Source of the DNA: Camarhynchus parvulus
Lineage: Eukaryota > Chordata > Aves > Passeriformes > Thraupidae
Reading direction: 5' to 3'
Assembly: GCF_901933205.1 (NCBI RefSeq)
Contig: NC_044600.1
Location: 372,001 to 436,000, forward strand
DNA: 64,000 nucleotides
Position numbers and translations under genes: made by a program. Under the pieces are notes generated by a model, which was given only the letters and a program-made list of their open reading frames with translations, was not told the origin of the DNA and searched no databases. Within the stretch, counting starts at the first letter, position 1, and every line of letters starts with the position of its first letter. This document shows positions 12,701 through 23,674 of the stretch, one piece after another.

Positions 12701-15700
12701 AGCCAAAGGTCTTATTTAACTTTGTGACCTAGGTGCAATTTAAAGTGAATTATGATATTCTGTGACTTCTTAGATTTTGGCTCACAGTCTTTAGATGCTT
12801 TCATTCCCACACCTGCCATCCATTAGGAGACCTCCTTCTGTGATCTTTCATCATTCAGAATATATGATGATTTTCTTAAACACTTGAGCTAATTGGGAGT
12901 GACTTGCTTTTAAATATATGGCAGTATTTGTAAATAGCAGACATGGGGCGGGCTTGAAATAAATACATGCAATTTGGCAGGAGTTGTTAAAAAATGCAGA
13001 GCCACTTTCAGAGGACATTCAAACACTGAAATGAGTTCCAAAAGGGGCCAGTGTACACAGGACAGGCCAGGCAGACCCTGTTCCCTGGAGAGCTTGCTGG
13101 GAATCCCAAATGCTCTTCACTACAAGAGAGATCTGCTGATGCCAGTCCTTGTCCTTCAGCCTGCCTCCGGACTTTAATACAAGGTACCAATGAAGGTGCC
13201 AAATCTGTAACCTTTTATGTCATTGGGATGAACTGTAATGAGTCAAGTCTCTTCAGGGGAGGGCAGACTGAGCAGCTCTGTCTGGCCTCCAGCCACTTTT
13301 GGCTGTGTCAGCTTTTAGGAGAGCAGCTGACAAATCATCCCAGTGCTGTGGTGGCGTAATAGGAGATACTCGCTGGGTTTGAAGCTTAAGTAACTCACGT
13401 ATGAAACATTATCTGCATAGCTGAAACCTTCTCAGAGCTGTGCTATGATCACTTTGGGCTTGGGACTGTGCAAGGAAAACAGCTGTTCTCTATTTTGTTG
13501 GTGGTACTTGGACACGTATTTGGGGCAGATCTTAGCAAGTGCAGGCCCTGGCGTGCTTTGCACTGCTTCCTTTCGGTGTTCCTGTCCTGTGTGCTCTACA
13601 GATTTAAAGCAAGGCATGCAGATGGGACATCTTCCCTTTTGCTTGCACATTTCTTTTCCAGCAGGATGCTGACCAAATGTTCTTCGTTCTAAAGCACACC
13701 GAGAGCTGCGTGAGATGATAAACACTAAGGCTGGGGACACCAGGGAATGGGAGAGCTTGGGCTGTCTGGAAAATAATCAGCCTCCTTGAGAGGACGATAC
13801 TTCCATCAGTAACTCTTGTGCTCTGAGTCTAAAGGAAACATGTGCTTCTCTTTCTATCTTGCCCTCCCTCTTTGCATGCTTTAAAAAAAAAGTAATTGTT
13901 AATAGTTTAAAACAGGTTTTAGGCCAAAATTTTTAAGAGCTGCAAACAGACTTACTGGCAGGCTTTCAGATCTCTCATGGCAATCAAAAGCAGCTGATCC
14001 ATGTTTTGCAATCTATTTTCAGGCTGCCAGAACTTATGACTCAATTAATAAAACAAATGTGCCTATCAACTACAGCATAACCCTTTAGACCTTAATGAAG
14101 TCCTAAATCTTTGGTGAATTTGTTTCAGGATTTGAAATGTACACACAGCTAATATCTGCACTTGTTGCATGATAGTTTATTGCCTTGCCATGCTGCTGGT
14201 GTGGCCCTTGCTAAACCCCTGACCCTTGCCTGCACACACCCTTTCCAGATGACCAGCAATTTGGAAAAGCCCATCAGACAAAAGGTCACATTTCTGTGCC
14301 CTGTTACTTGATATAACTTCTGTCTGACTAATTGGCACGCAGGCCAGGAGCAGCTGCCAACTCCCTGGCCAGCAGAAAGGCGGGTGGCACAGGAGGTTTG
14401 TCCTGTGTGCAGGAGCTGTCAGGGAGCAGGGTGGGTGCAGATGCCATCTCTGGCCGGGCACCCTGGCAGGAGATCTCTGCACCTTCGAAGGGCAGTGTGC
14501 TTGATCCCCAGCTTTGCACAGCCTTCTGCAGCAGTGACCACAGTATTTTAAGTCACTGTGAGACTGTTCCCTGTCAGCTGGGATGCGTCTGGGTTTGCAG
14601 CCAGGCTGCAAACTGTTTCTGTGCCTAGTGGAGAGATGCGATCTAAGCACAGAGCTAGACCCATGCTGGCTTGTGTTTCTGTACAGAGCCACACATGGGC
14701 ATGGCAGGCCTTCAGCAAGGGTTTATTGGCATTTTAAATGGAGTTTAAAAGGTAGTGATTGGAACATGTCCAGGGTTTGGAGTCATTAGCGAGTTTTTGT
14801 TACTTTCTAAAATAGGATTAAAGATTGAGAGGAAGGTAGAGCTCTTGTGAGGGGTCCTGTCAGCCTCCTTTGCTCTTCAAAACCGAATTCTAGCTGTGAG
14901 TGCCAGAGTAAAGGGTGAGGAGCACCACTGATGCTCTCTGCTGTGTCACCCGGTGCTGAGGCCGTGTCAGCGCAGGGCTGAGGAGGAGAGGCTGCAGCTG
15001 GTTCTGGAATCCAGACAACTTCCAGCAGGAGAGGGCTTTGTGCTTCCCAGCTGCCCCCTGTGTCCCGGGCCCTGGGCAGGGCAGGGGCTCCCTGGGGACA
15101 GCCCAGGCAGCAGAGGACATCTCAAGGGGACCAGCGGTGGGTTTGCTCTGCAGCTCTTCACAGGGACGGTTCCTGTGAACTTCCGGAAGACAACTTAATA
15201 ACTGAGTAGTCAACGTCAACACAGACTATTAAATCTGAATTGCAGAGTGTCCATGCTCTCAAGGACTTTATTAAAGGGAAAGGCATTGCTTCCCAGGAGA
15301 GCTGAGCAGGCTGGCACAGAAAATTGAGTGTAACAACACTGCTCCCTGCACTTTGCTTTGTCTCTCTCTGCTCATGGCAAGCGTTCTCCTCACAAATCTT
15401 CCACCCTAACTTTTCTGCAAATGCATGAAATGGTTCAGTTTGCCAGGGATGCTCACAGCCCTGACAACATCTGCACAGTCAGGTAACTCACTGAGCTTAG
15501 TATATGTATGTATATTTTATTGTTTAACCTGTTAGACTGCATAAAACTACTTTTACAAATACGAATTAGCTTTGTTTTCAGATCATAAGAGCATTTTAAT
15601 AGTCTGTTACGGGGGGAGGAAGGTCATTTAAGGATCAAAGGGGGAACCTAAATGAGTTTTAATACTGTGACTGAGTTGTTTCATTGTTTTGATTTAAATC

Positions 15701-16072
15701 TCATTCTTACCTTCATTTTCTGCATGGATTGAGTTGAGAGTACTGCTCTCACAGGTTTAAGCAGACCTGGGGAGGTTGGGTGAGCTTCACTCAGGTTTAG
15801 TCTCCCAGGCTTGCTGAGACCAGCATCTGGCAGTGTCCTTGCCTGCTTTTGTTGAGGAAGAAGAGGCCAGGCAGTTTCCTGTGGAGATCTTTTTCCATTG
15901 CATTCTTCTGGATGATGACACAGCTCCAGCCTGGAGACCTCGTTTGTGCCCCAGGCAATGGCTCTGTCAGGCAGAAGAGACTTTTTTCCCTTGGTTATCA
16001 CTCACTCCCTTCTGGCCAAGTGGGGTGAGCCCCATGGCTCAGTGTGGGGCTGGGTAAGGGCTGGGAAGGGTG
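6764..16072. other. Unique non-coding DNA with small GC-rich islets
   Basis: No gene is supported. GC-rich islets lie near 6840-7140, 11060-11260, 11690-12000, 14330-14640 and 14950-15180. They produce overlapping open frames on both strands, rich in Ala, Pro, Gly and Cys, without domains. The AT-rich parts, for example around 12540-12600 and 14030-14170, are low complexity or unassigned. A small palindrome, ACAGTAACTGT, occurs twice (about 12058 and 12172). Confidence 0.55.
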
Positions 16073-16116
16073 ACAAACCCCCAAATATCCCCTTACAAAC
16101 CCCCAAATATCCCCTT
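16073..16116. repeat. 22-bp perfect tandem duplication
   Basis: Two identical 22-bp units (16073-16094 and 16095-16116) contain the C-run and AT-run block CCCCCAAATATCCCC. The absence of differences between the copies suggests a recent slippage or duplication event. Confidence 0.9.
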
Positions 16117-16500
16117 GTGCCAGGGACTTCTCTGGGACTTCCCAGGGCAAGGAGGGGAAAGGCACCCAAGGGCAGATCCTCTCCTCATCCCCCTCTCCTC
16201 GGCATCCACCCAGGGCTGTCACAGGCTCTGGGGGAGAGCCAGAGGTGTCCCAGCTGGCCAGCAGTGCATCCAAGGACCTGGGGGAGTTTCTCTTCGGCTG
16301 TGTGGATTTTTTTTCTTGTCACTGTTTTGCCTTAAATGTAAAAACAGCAGAAGCAGCAGTGATGGCTCAGCACCCCATCAGGCCAGGAAACAGGTGGCCT
16401 ATCAGTCTGCAGAATTTGTTTCTTTCTGAGCAAAGTGGGGAAAAATGGAAAACTCTTAAGTTTCAGAAACATCAAACTTTTAAAAATTATAATGATTATC

Positions 16501-16521
16501 ATTTATTTATTTATTTATTTT
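16501..16521. repeat. (ATTT)n microsatellite
   Basis: Five consecutive ATTT units are followed by a partial unit. This is a simple tetranucleotide repeat. Confidence 0.95.
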
Positions 16522-16794
16522 ACTGAAAGAACAGTCTGATTTTGAGGCAGGAAGAGAGGTTGTTTAGGAGGCAAAAGAAGGAGATGAACTTACTCTTTTA
16601 CGTTGTTTTCTAGGAAAATGAGAACTATGGTTATCCAGTACATATGTGAGATCATACCAGGAGTTACTGTTTGTAGAAGCCCCACTCCTCCCCCTTCTCC
16701 TCCTCAGCATATTTTGAATGAGAGAACCAATCTGATATGCATTTTAATGAGACTGGAGTAGTTTCCAAGACATCAGAGTTCTATGTGATTTCTT

Positions 16795-16807
16795 AAAAAA
16801 AAAAAAA
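16795..16807. repeat. Poly-A run
   Basis: A run of thirteen A residues. There is no retroposed sequence immediately upstream that I can recognise, so it is not called as a retroposon tail. Confidence 0.85.
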
Positions 16808-17080
16808 GACATACCATATAATTTGATTTGACTCTATGATGATGTATATTACTTTTTAAAATGAATAATGCTGAGGCAAAGTTAATTTCTGTGCACGTTG
16901 GGCACACCACTTTCCTGTGTCTCACCGGTTTCTCCCTGGCCAGGAGGGACCCGAAGGGACACGCGGGTGGCAGCAGAGGTGGCTCGAGCAATGCCACCCT
17001 CTCCTGCTGTCCCCTCCTGTCCCTGCCCTGCGGGACAGCCCTGCCACGCGTGTCCGTCCCTCTGCAGCGCTCCTGCCTTC

Positions 17081-17179
17081 GGGTTGGGTTGGGTTGGTGG
17101 AGGTTCTGGGTTTGTTCTGGGTTCGTTCTGGGTTTTGGTTCTGGGTTTGGGTTTGTTTGTTTGTTTGTTTGTTTGTTTG
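17081..17179 (+). repeat. G-run tract plus (GTTT)n microsatellite
   Basis: The tract opens with three GGGTT units, continues with imperfect repeats of TTCTGGGTTT-like units, and ends in about seven GTTT units (17151-17179). Six or more GGG runs lie within 80 bases on the plus strand, so a G-quadruplex is possible on that strand. It is not a true telomere repeat because TTAGGG is absent. Confidence 0.85.
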
Positions 17180-17697
17180 GGTTTCTCTTTGATTGCTTTA
17201 CTTTTAAAGGCAGAGCCTGAGCAGGATCCCGGCTGCTCAGTGTGAGCTGTTGCACAGTTCAGCTTGTCCCAGTCCATCCTTGCTTAGCTCTGAAATGGGA
17301 ACAATAACCATTATCTTTTCTCTTTTAGCTCCTTAGCAGCTTTGACTATAAGCCCTTTGGATCTCATAAATAGTTGTACACTACCAAGCACAGCCTGGCA
17401 GTTCCAGCTGGGGACTCCTTACAGTCTGCTAATTAAAATATAAACGTTGTAGTGCAATAGATTGATTGCATTGTCTTAAGCAGTTAAAACCTTGAGATAG
17501 CTTAGAGGGAAGGGCTGAAGTATAAAATGAAACCCTTGCTTTTCAGATACAGTAAGGCCAATGAGTCCTGCCTCTTGTAATGTTCTATAGAGGTCTGTCC
17601 AGAAACTCCCTGAGCAAATCACTGCTTCATTTTTACAAGTTATGGTTTCCAGTGATCCTGAACTCTTCTTGAAAGCCAACTTGCAGTAATTTATGTA

Positions 17698-17731
17698 TTG
17701 TAATAATTATCAGATTTGTAATAATTATCAG
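17698..17731. repeat. 16-bp direct repeat
   Basis: The sequence TTGTAATAATTATCAG occurs at 17698-17713 and again at 17716-17731, separated by two bases. It is a local duplication of an AT-rich, homeodomain-like motif. Confidence 0.85.
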
Positions 17732-17883
17732 TCTGTGGGGCTGTTAATTATAAATTTAAAATGGTATATCACAAACTAAACAACTACTTTTAAAAATCCC
17801 TATAGCTCTATATTTAAAACAAAAAATAGTCCTCTGCACTGTGTATTAAAAAAAAAAGTAAAAAGTCAAGCTTGATCCATAAG

Positions 17884-18060
17884 CTGACAATAGTAAGGAA
17901 ATTCAGACATGAGCAGGGAAGTGTTCCATATGTTCTCCACTACCTAGGCACCACTGGGTGCCTCTTTAATGATGAGCTGAATGCTCCCTGTTGTGCCTAG
18001 GTACTGCAGAACATATGGCGTGTTTTCCCCCTTAACTGTGAATTTCCTTGCTTTTGTCAG
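17884..18060. repeat. Imperfect inverted repeat: 68-nt arms, 41-nt loop
   Basis: The left arm (17884-17951) and the reverse complement of the right arm (17993-18060) align over their whole length. The outer ends (CTGACAA... and ...TTGTCAG) agree at about 20 of 22 positions. This block includes the perfect 11-mer AAGGAAATTCA. The inner ends agree perfectly over TACCTAGGCAC, and CCATATG matches in the middle. The less similar middle part contains a run of mismatches that would form G-U pairs in RNA. The 41-nt loop is 17952-17992. A foldback (MITE-like) DNA element or a long hairpin transcript could produce this layout. I could not name a family, and a target-site duplication is not clear. TA lies just outside the right arm and two bases outside the left arm. 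Confidence 0.8.
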
Positions 18061-20107
18061 TAGGTGTCTTAACTCTGTTGTGTTTTAATATAGTGTTTGT
18101 GCCTCTGAGCACAGGCCAAATTTGATCTTAGGCAAATAAGAGGGTGGATACAGCTGTTGATTATCTCATATTCTTCTTGAAACTATATTTCAGTACATAA
18201 TCTGTGTCTGTATAAACACACCTTGTAATTGTTAATCAGGACCCTCGGAGTTTAAAAATCATTCCACTCACTGTGCTCCAAACTTAGCATGGATGATAAA
18301 TGACTGTTTAGTTGCCAATACAGCACAATATTTCAATTTCCTGCCTTCACAGAGGTATTTCAAAGGTTGAATGGAGTTCATACTCACAGTATGTGTTGCC
18401 TAGAACTCTGTGATCTCTTGCTGGCAAACTTTAACCAAAACCTTTTCAATTAACGCATTCCTCGTGGAAGTCAGCCAACCCAAAGCTGGACAAACAGAGT
18501 TTCAGTGATACTTCGCAACAACCTTTCCCCACTCCTGGCTCTGGATAAGCATAGCCAGAGTGAGTTTATTAGTTGATAGCAAGTATTGTGATTGATAAAA
18601 ACATTAATGTAACTTTGCACTAAATTTTGCTCTCTGGCAGTTATATCATTCCAGTGTAGTTTCCTTTAGTTCTGCTGGAATCCTCATTTATGTGGTGTAA
18701 ACATGAGCAAAGTTTAGCCTACAATCAGCAGAGCAGAAATCCCACTGTCGAAAGCACAGGACACTGAGGTGTGAGCTTAACCAGCCTGGGCCAGCCTGAG
18801 CCTTGGTTCTGCTGCTGCTGGGTGATACCCTGGGGGTTAGGCTGTGCTGGAACTGCAGGCAGGGAAGGGGACTGAGGAATACCTGTCTTCTTGGGAAAAG
18901 CTGCGAGAAAAACCCTCCCACAGCCTTGCAGGAGCATTCTGCATGAATGCCACCGTGTGTCTGGACTCTCGTGAAGCACTGGACTCTCTGTTGTTGACCC
19001 CACCTGGGGACAAGTGGCTGGGCTGGAGGCACCTTTGGCCTGAGCTGGTGCATTTTTGTGCTCAGCACGTGCTGCAGTGGTAGCCAGGAATATTTGTAAA
19101 AGAAGCTTGTTCCAGCCACACAGAGCTCCAGATTTTCTTTGGGTAAGTCCTTATTAAACTCATTCGCTTTGCTATGAAAACGCCACCCCAAACAGTTCCT
19201 TATTCAGGCAGTGCCAGTGTCTGACTCTTTATCAGTGGAAGATGACATGAGGGGACGTGAAGTTGCATGCGCAGGTGGAGGACATGCCTTGTCTCCCAAA
19301 TAAACTGGGTATCATTTTTGCCCTCCTTTAGTGTCATAACCTGGATCTACCACAGCTTATGAAGTCCGAGTCAGGCTGGTCACTTTTACCTGGGACTGGA
19401 CAGGTAACCTGCAGCTCTCTCTGGAGGGTTACCAGGCACTCAGGTTTGCTGTCCCAACACCAGCTGGTCTCTGTGCCTTGTGCTGAGGCTTTGTCATTAT
19501 CCCTGAGTGCCAGTGTGGTTCCTTGTCCTTGGGCCCCCGTGCACGTACAAGGGTAGAAATGGTTCTCATGAGAAGCCACCATTTGGACCATGAAACAGCA
19601 ACTGCTTGAATGTGTGTATTAACAACATGCAACCCCCATGCAGTTATCCCCATCCCAGCTGACTGGCTCTGTCCTGTCCTGTTAGCTCAGAAAACCTTCT
19701 CCAGCTGCAGAGAATCCAATTCCAAAACATGGGAGAGGGCTATTTTCCATCTCTCTTCCACTTTCTCTATATTCCTGCTTCATTCTCTATCTTAACTTGA
19801 TGCCTCTGGCTGCTCTGGTTCATCCCACCCAAGCACAAGGGTTCTCCTGTGTCCTTGGCTGGCGGATGTCCCCTGTGCTGGTCACCAGGACTCTGCAGGG
19901 TGAGCTGCCATCCTCTCCCCCACCGTGGGGCCCTCTCTGCAGTGGCCACTTGGTACTCTACTCCCTTTTCTGTTTCTTTGAGGCCATGTGCCCTTTGAAT
20001 GGCAGAAACCACACAGAATTTTGCCATGTGCTGCAGCTGGCCACACCATGAGTCAGTCCTTTAGTATGTGTAGAAATCAGTATTTGACCACAAACACCTC
20101 TACACCC
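18061..20107. other. Unique non-coding DNA
   Basis: No gene, mobile element or structured repeat is recognised. A GC-rich islet near 18780-19080 gives short open frames on both strands without protein features. Confidence 0.55.
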
Positions 20108-22820
20108 CACGGCAGTGAGCAAGGCTGTGCTGGAGCTCCATGGCAGTGAGCAGGGCTGTGCTGGAGCCCCATGGCAGTGAGCAGGGCTGGAGCTCCATGG
20201 CAGTGAGCAGGGCAGTGCTGGAGCTCCATGGCAGTGAGCAGGGCTGTGCTGGAGCCCCATGGCAGTGAGCAGGGCGGGCTGGAGCCCCATGGCAGTGAGC
20301 AGGGCAGTGCTGGAGCTCCATGGCAGTGAGCAGGGCTGTGCTGGAGCTGGAGCCCATGGCAGTGCGTTCTGGAGCTCCATGGCAGTGAGCAGGGCTGGAG
20401 CTCCATGGCAGTGAGCAGGGCTGTGCTGGAGCTCCATGGCAGTGAGCAGGGCTGTGCTGGAGCCCCAGGGCAGTGAGCAGGGCTGTGCTGGAGCTCCATG
20501 GCAGTGAGCAGGGCTGGAGCCCCAGGGCAGTGAGCAGGGCAGTGCTGGAGCTCCATGGCAGTGAGCAGGGCTGGAGCTCCATGGCAGTGAGCAGGGCTCT
20601 ACTGGAGCTCCATGGCAGTGAGCAGGGCTGTGCTGGAGCTCCATGGCAGTGAGCAGAGCTGGAGCCCCAGGGCAGTGAGCAGGGCTGTGCTGGAGCCCCA
20701 GGGCAGTGAGCAGGGCTGTGCTGGAGCCCCATGGCAGTGAGCAGGGCTGGAGCCCCAGGGCAGTGAGCAGGGCTGGAGCTCCATGGCAGTGAGCAGGGCT
20801 GTGCTGGAGCCCCAGGGCAGTGAGCAGGGCTGTGCTGGAGCCCCATGGCAGTGAGGGCGGCTGGAGCTCCATGGCAGTAAGAAGGCTGTGCTGGAGCTCC
20901 ATGGCAGTGAGCAGGGGGCTGGAGCTGCTGGAGAAGGCGCCTCCATGGCAGTGAGCAGGGCAGCGTGCTGGAGCTCCATGGCAGTGAGCAGGGCTGTGCT
21001 GGAGCTCCATGGCAGTGAGCAGGGCAGTGCTGGAGCCCCAGGGCAGTGAGCAGGGCTGGAGCCCCAGGGCAGTGAGCAAGGCTGTGCTGGAGCTCCATGG
21101 CAGTGAGCAGGGCAGTGCTGGAGCCCCATGGCAGTGAGCAGGGCTGTGCTGGAGCTCCATGGCAGTGAGCAGGGCTGTGCTGGAGCCCCATGGCAGTGAG
21201 CAGGGCTGTCTGGAGCTCCATGGCAGTGAGCAGGGCGTGGCCAGCTGGCAGTGAGCAGGGCCGTGCTGGAGCTCCATGGCAGTGAGCAGGGCTGCAGTGC
21301 TGGAGCTCCATGGCAGTGAGCAGGGCAGTGCTGGAGCCCCAGGGCAGGGCTGGAGCCCAGGCAGTGAGGATCTGGAGCCCCAGGGCAGTGAGCAAGGCTG
21401 TGCTGGAGCTCCATGGCAGTGAGCAGGGCAGTGCTGGAGCCCCAGGGCAGTGAGCAGGGCTGTGCTGGAGCTCCATGGCAGTGAGCAGGGCTGGGCTCCG
21501 GAGTGAGCAGGGCAGTGCTGGAGCTCCATGGCAGTGAGCAGGGCGTGCTGGAGCTCCATGGCAGGGCGTGCGGCGGGCGTGTGCTGGAGCTCCATGGCAG
21601 TGAGCAGGGCAGTGCTGGAGCCCCAGGGCAGTGAGCAGGGCAGTGCTGGAGCTCCATGGCAGTGAGCAGGGCTGGAGCTCCATGGCAGTGAGCAGGGCAG
21701 TGCTGGAGCTCCATGGCAGTGAGCAGGGCTGGAGCCCCATGGCAGTGAGCAGGGCTGTGCTGGAGCTCCATGGCAGTGAGCAGGGCTGTGCTGGAGCCCC
21801 AGGGCAGTGAGCAGGGCTGGAGCTCCATGGCAGTGAGCAGGGCAGTGCTGGAGCTCCATGGCAGTGAGCAGGGCAGTGCTGGAGCCCCATGGCAGTGAGC
21901 AGGGCTGTGCTGGAGCCCCATGGCAGTGAGCAGTGCTGGAGCCCCATGGCAGTGAGGACGGTCATTCTGGAGCTCCATGGCAGTGAGCAGGGCTGTGCTG
22001 GAGCTCCATGGCAGTGAGCAGGGCAGTGCTGGAGCTCCATGGCAGTGAGCAGGGCAGTGCTGGAGCCCCATGGCAGTGAGCAGGGCTGTGCTGGAGCCCC
22101 ATGGCAGTGAGCAGGGCTGGAGCCCATGGCGTGGGAGCCGCTCCATGGCAGTGAGCAGGGCTGGAGCTCCATGGCAGTGAGCAGGGCGCTGCTGTGCTGG
22201 AGCCCCATGGCAGTGAGCAGGGCTGTGCTGGAGCTCCATGGCAGTGAGCAGGGTCTGCTGTGCTGGAGCTCCATGGCAGTGAGCAGGGCTGTGCTGGAGC
22301 CCCAGGGCAGTGAGCAGGGCTGTGCTGGAGCTCCATGGCAGTGAGCAGGGCTGGAGCTCCATGGCAGTGAGCAGGGCTGTGCTGGAGCTCCATGGCAGTG
22401 AGCAGGGCTGTGCTGGAGCCCCATGGCAGTGAGCAGGGCCGTGCTGGAGCTCCATGGCAGTGAGCAGGGCTGTGCTGGAGCTCCATGGCAGTGAGCAGGG
22501 CCGTGCTGGAGCTCCATGGCAGTGAGCAGGGCTGTGCTGGAGCTCCATGGCAGTGAGCAGTGCCGTGCTGGAGCTCCATGGCAGTGAGCAGGGCCGTGCT
22601 GGAGCTCCATGGCAGTGAGCAGGGCAGTGCTGGAGCTCCATGGCAGTGAGCAGGGCCGTGCTGGAGCCCCAGGGCAGTGAGCAGGGCAGTGCTGGAGCTC
22701 CATGGCAGTGAGCAGGGCCGTGCTGGAGCTCCATGGCAGTGAGCAGGGCTGTGCTGGAGCTCCATGGCAGTGAGCAGTGCCGTGCTGGAGCTCCATGGCA
22801 GTGAGCAGGGCTGTGCTGGC
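20108..22820. repeat. Large minisatellite, 31-bp basic unit (about 90 copies)
   Basis: The array is built on a 31-bp unit whose invariant core on the plus strand is GAGCTCCATGGCAGTGAGCA. The link between cores is usually GGGCTGTGCTG, with GGGCAGTGCTG and GGGCCGTGCTG variants. A frequent 24-bp unit lacks the TGTGCTG part. The core also varies (CTCCATGG, CCCCATGG, CCCCAGGG), giving an interspersed variant code. The units at the left edge are diverged, 20860-21600 carries many irregular indels, and 22360-22800 is the most regular part. The minus strand lacks stop codons in all three frames, which creates spurious open frames of 633 to 921 codons. The unit is about 65% GC and G-rich on the plus strand. 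Confidence 0.97.
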
Positions 22821-23308
22821 TCTCTGGTGATGCCTCGTGCTGCCCTGGCTGGGGTCTCCAGGCATTCCCAGGGATTGGAGGGCTGCTCAGATCTTCACAG
22901 CTCGCTCTGCTTTGCAGAAGGCATCAAGAGGCTTTTGGTGCAGCATGTGAAGATAGAAAGAGTGTCTCAGTGCAGGAATTTCTCCATTTTCCATGTGGGC
23001 TCACTGTAAAATCATACTTTGTGATTAGCACCCAGCTGCACCACCCTAGGGAGCAGTTACCTGTTCCAGCTGGCTTCAGGGATCTCTTGGGTTCCAATTT
23101 ACGTTTTCCACTCCTTTATTTTTTAACCCTTCTGTTTGTCCTAGACTCCACCACCCCGGGCAGTTTGTATCACAGTGGCCTACATGCTGACGAAAAATAA
23201 CTAATTTTTCTTTGCAATCCCCTTAGTCACTGTTATTATCCATTGAAGTACCCTGGAAATCCATTTTTCCAGTTACTAATTTTTACTTTCATTAATTATT
23301 TTCTCCTT

Positions 23309-23336
23309 CACACACACCCACACACCCACCCACCCC
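23309..23336. repeat. (CA)n/(CCCA)n simple repeat
   Basis: CA dinucleotides grade into CCCA and CACC units. This is a degenerate microsatellite. Confidence 0.85.
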
Positions 23337-23654
23337 TCCCCTCAGCCCAGACCATTTCTCAGTCACCACAATTTTGAACTAAGTTTTCATGATGGAGAGA
23401 ACCTTCCTTGGGTTGTGTTCCTTCCCTTCAGATAGGTTCTCACTTCTTTTTGAATTCTACCTGTTTGGCTTAAATAACCTCTTGAACCTTGCTGTTTTCC
23501 CATGCTAATTTTATTTTTCTTGCCTTCCGTGTTTCTTTGAAAAGCTGCACATTCCTTCTGGGACTCTATTATGGTTGCTTAAGTAGCCTCCATGCTGAGT
23601 TGAAGGATTTTAATTTCCTCACTTCTGACTTCAGGGCCTTTTTGACTGGCTTCC

Positions 23655-23674
23655 TTTTTTTTTTTTTTTTTTTT
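23655..23674. repeat. Poly-T run (20 T)
   Basis: An uninterrupted T run. It could be the tail of an unrecognised minus-strand retroposon, but the flank gives no support for that. Confidence 0.9.

Noticed and set aside
16795..16807. Poly-A tail of a processed pseudogene
   Set aside because: No gene-like sequence or target-site duplication is found next to the run.
17081..17179. Interstitial telomeric repeat
   Set aside because: The units are GGGTT and TTCTGGGTTT, not TTAGGG.
20108..22820. CRISPR-like array
   Set aside because: The repeats are head to tail with no unique spacers, and the sequence is from a vertebrate.
19958..22865. Overlapping minus-strand open frames of 633, 711 and 921 codons
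   Set aside because: They lie in the 31-bp minisatellite, and all three frames are open only because the unit lacks stops on that strand. No domain, signal or codon bias is present.
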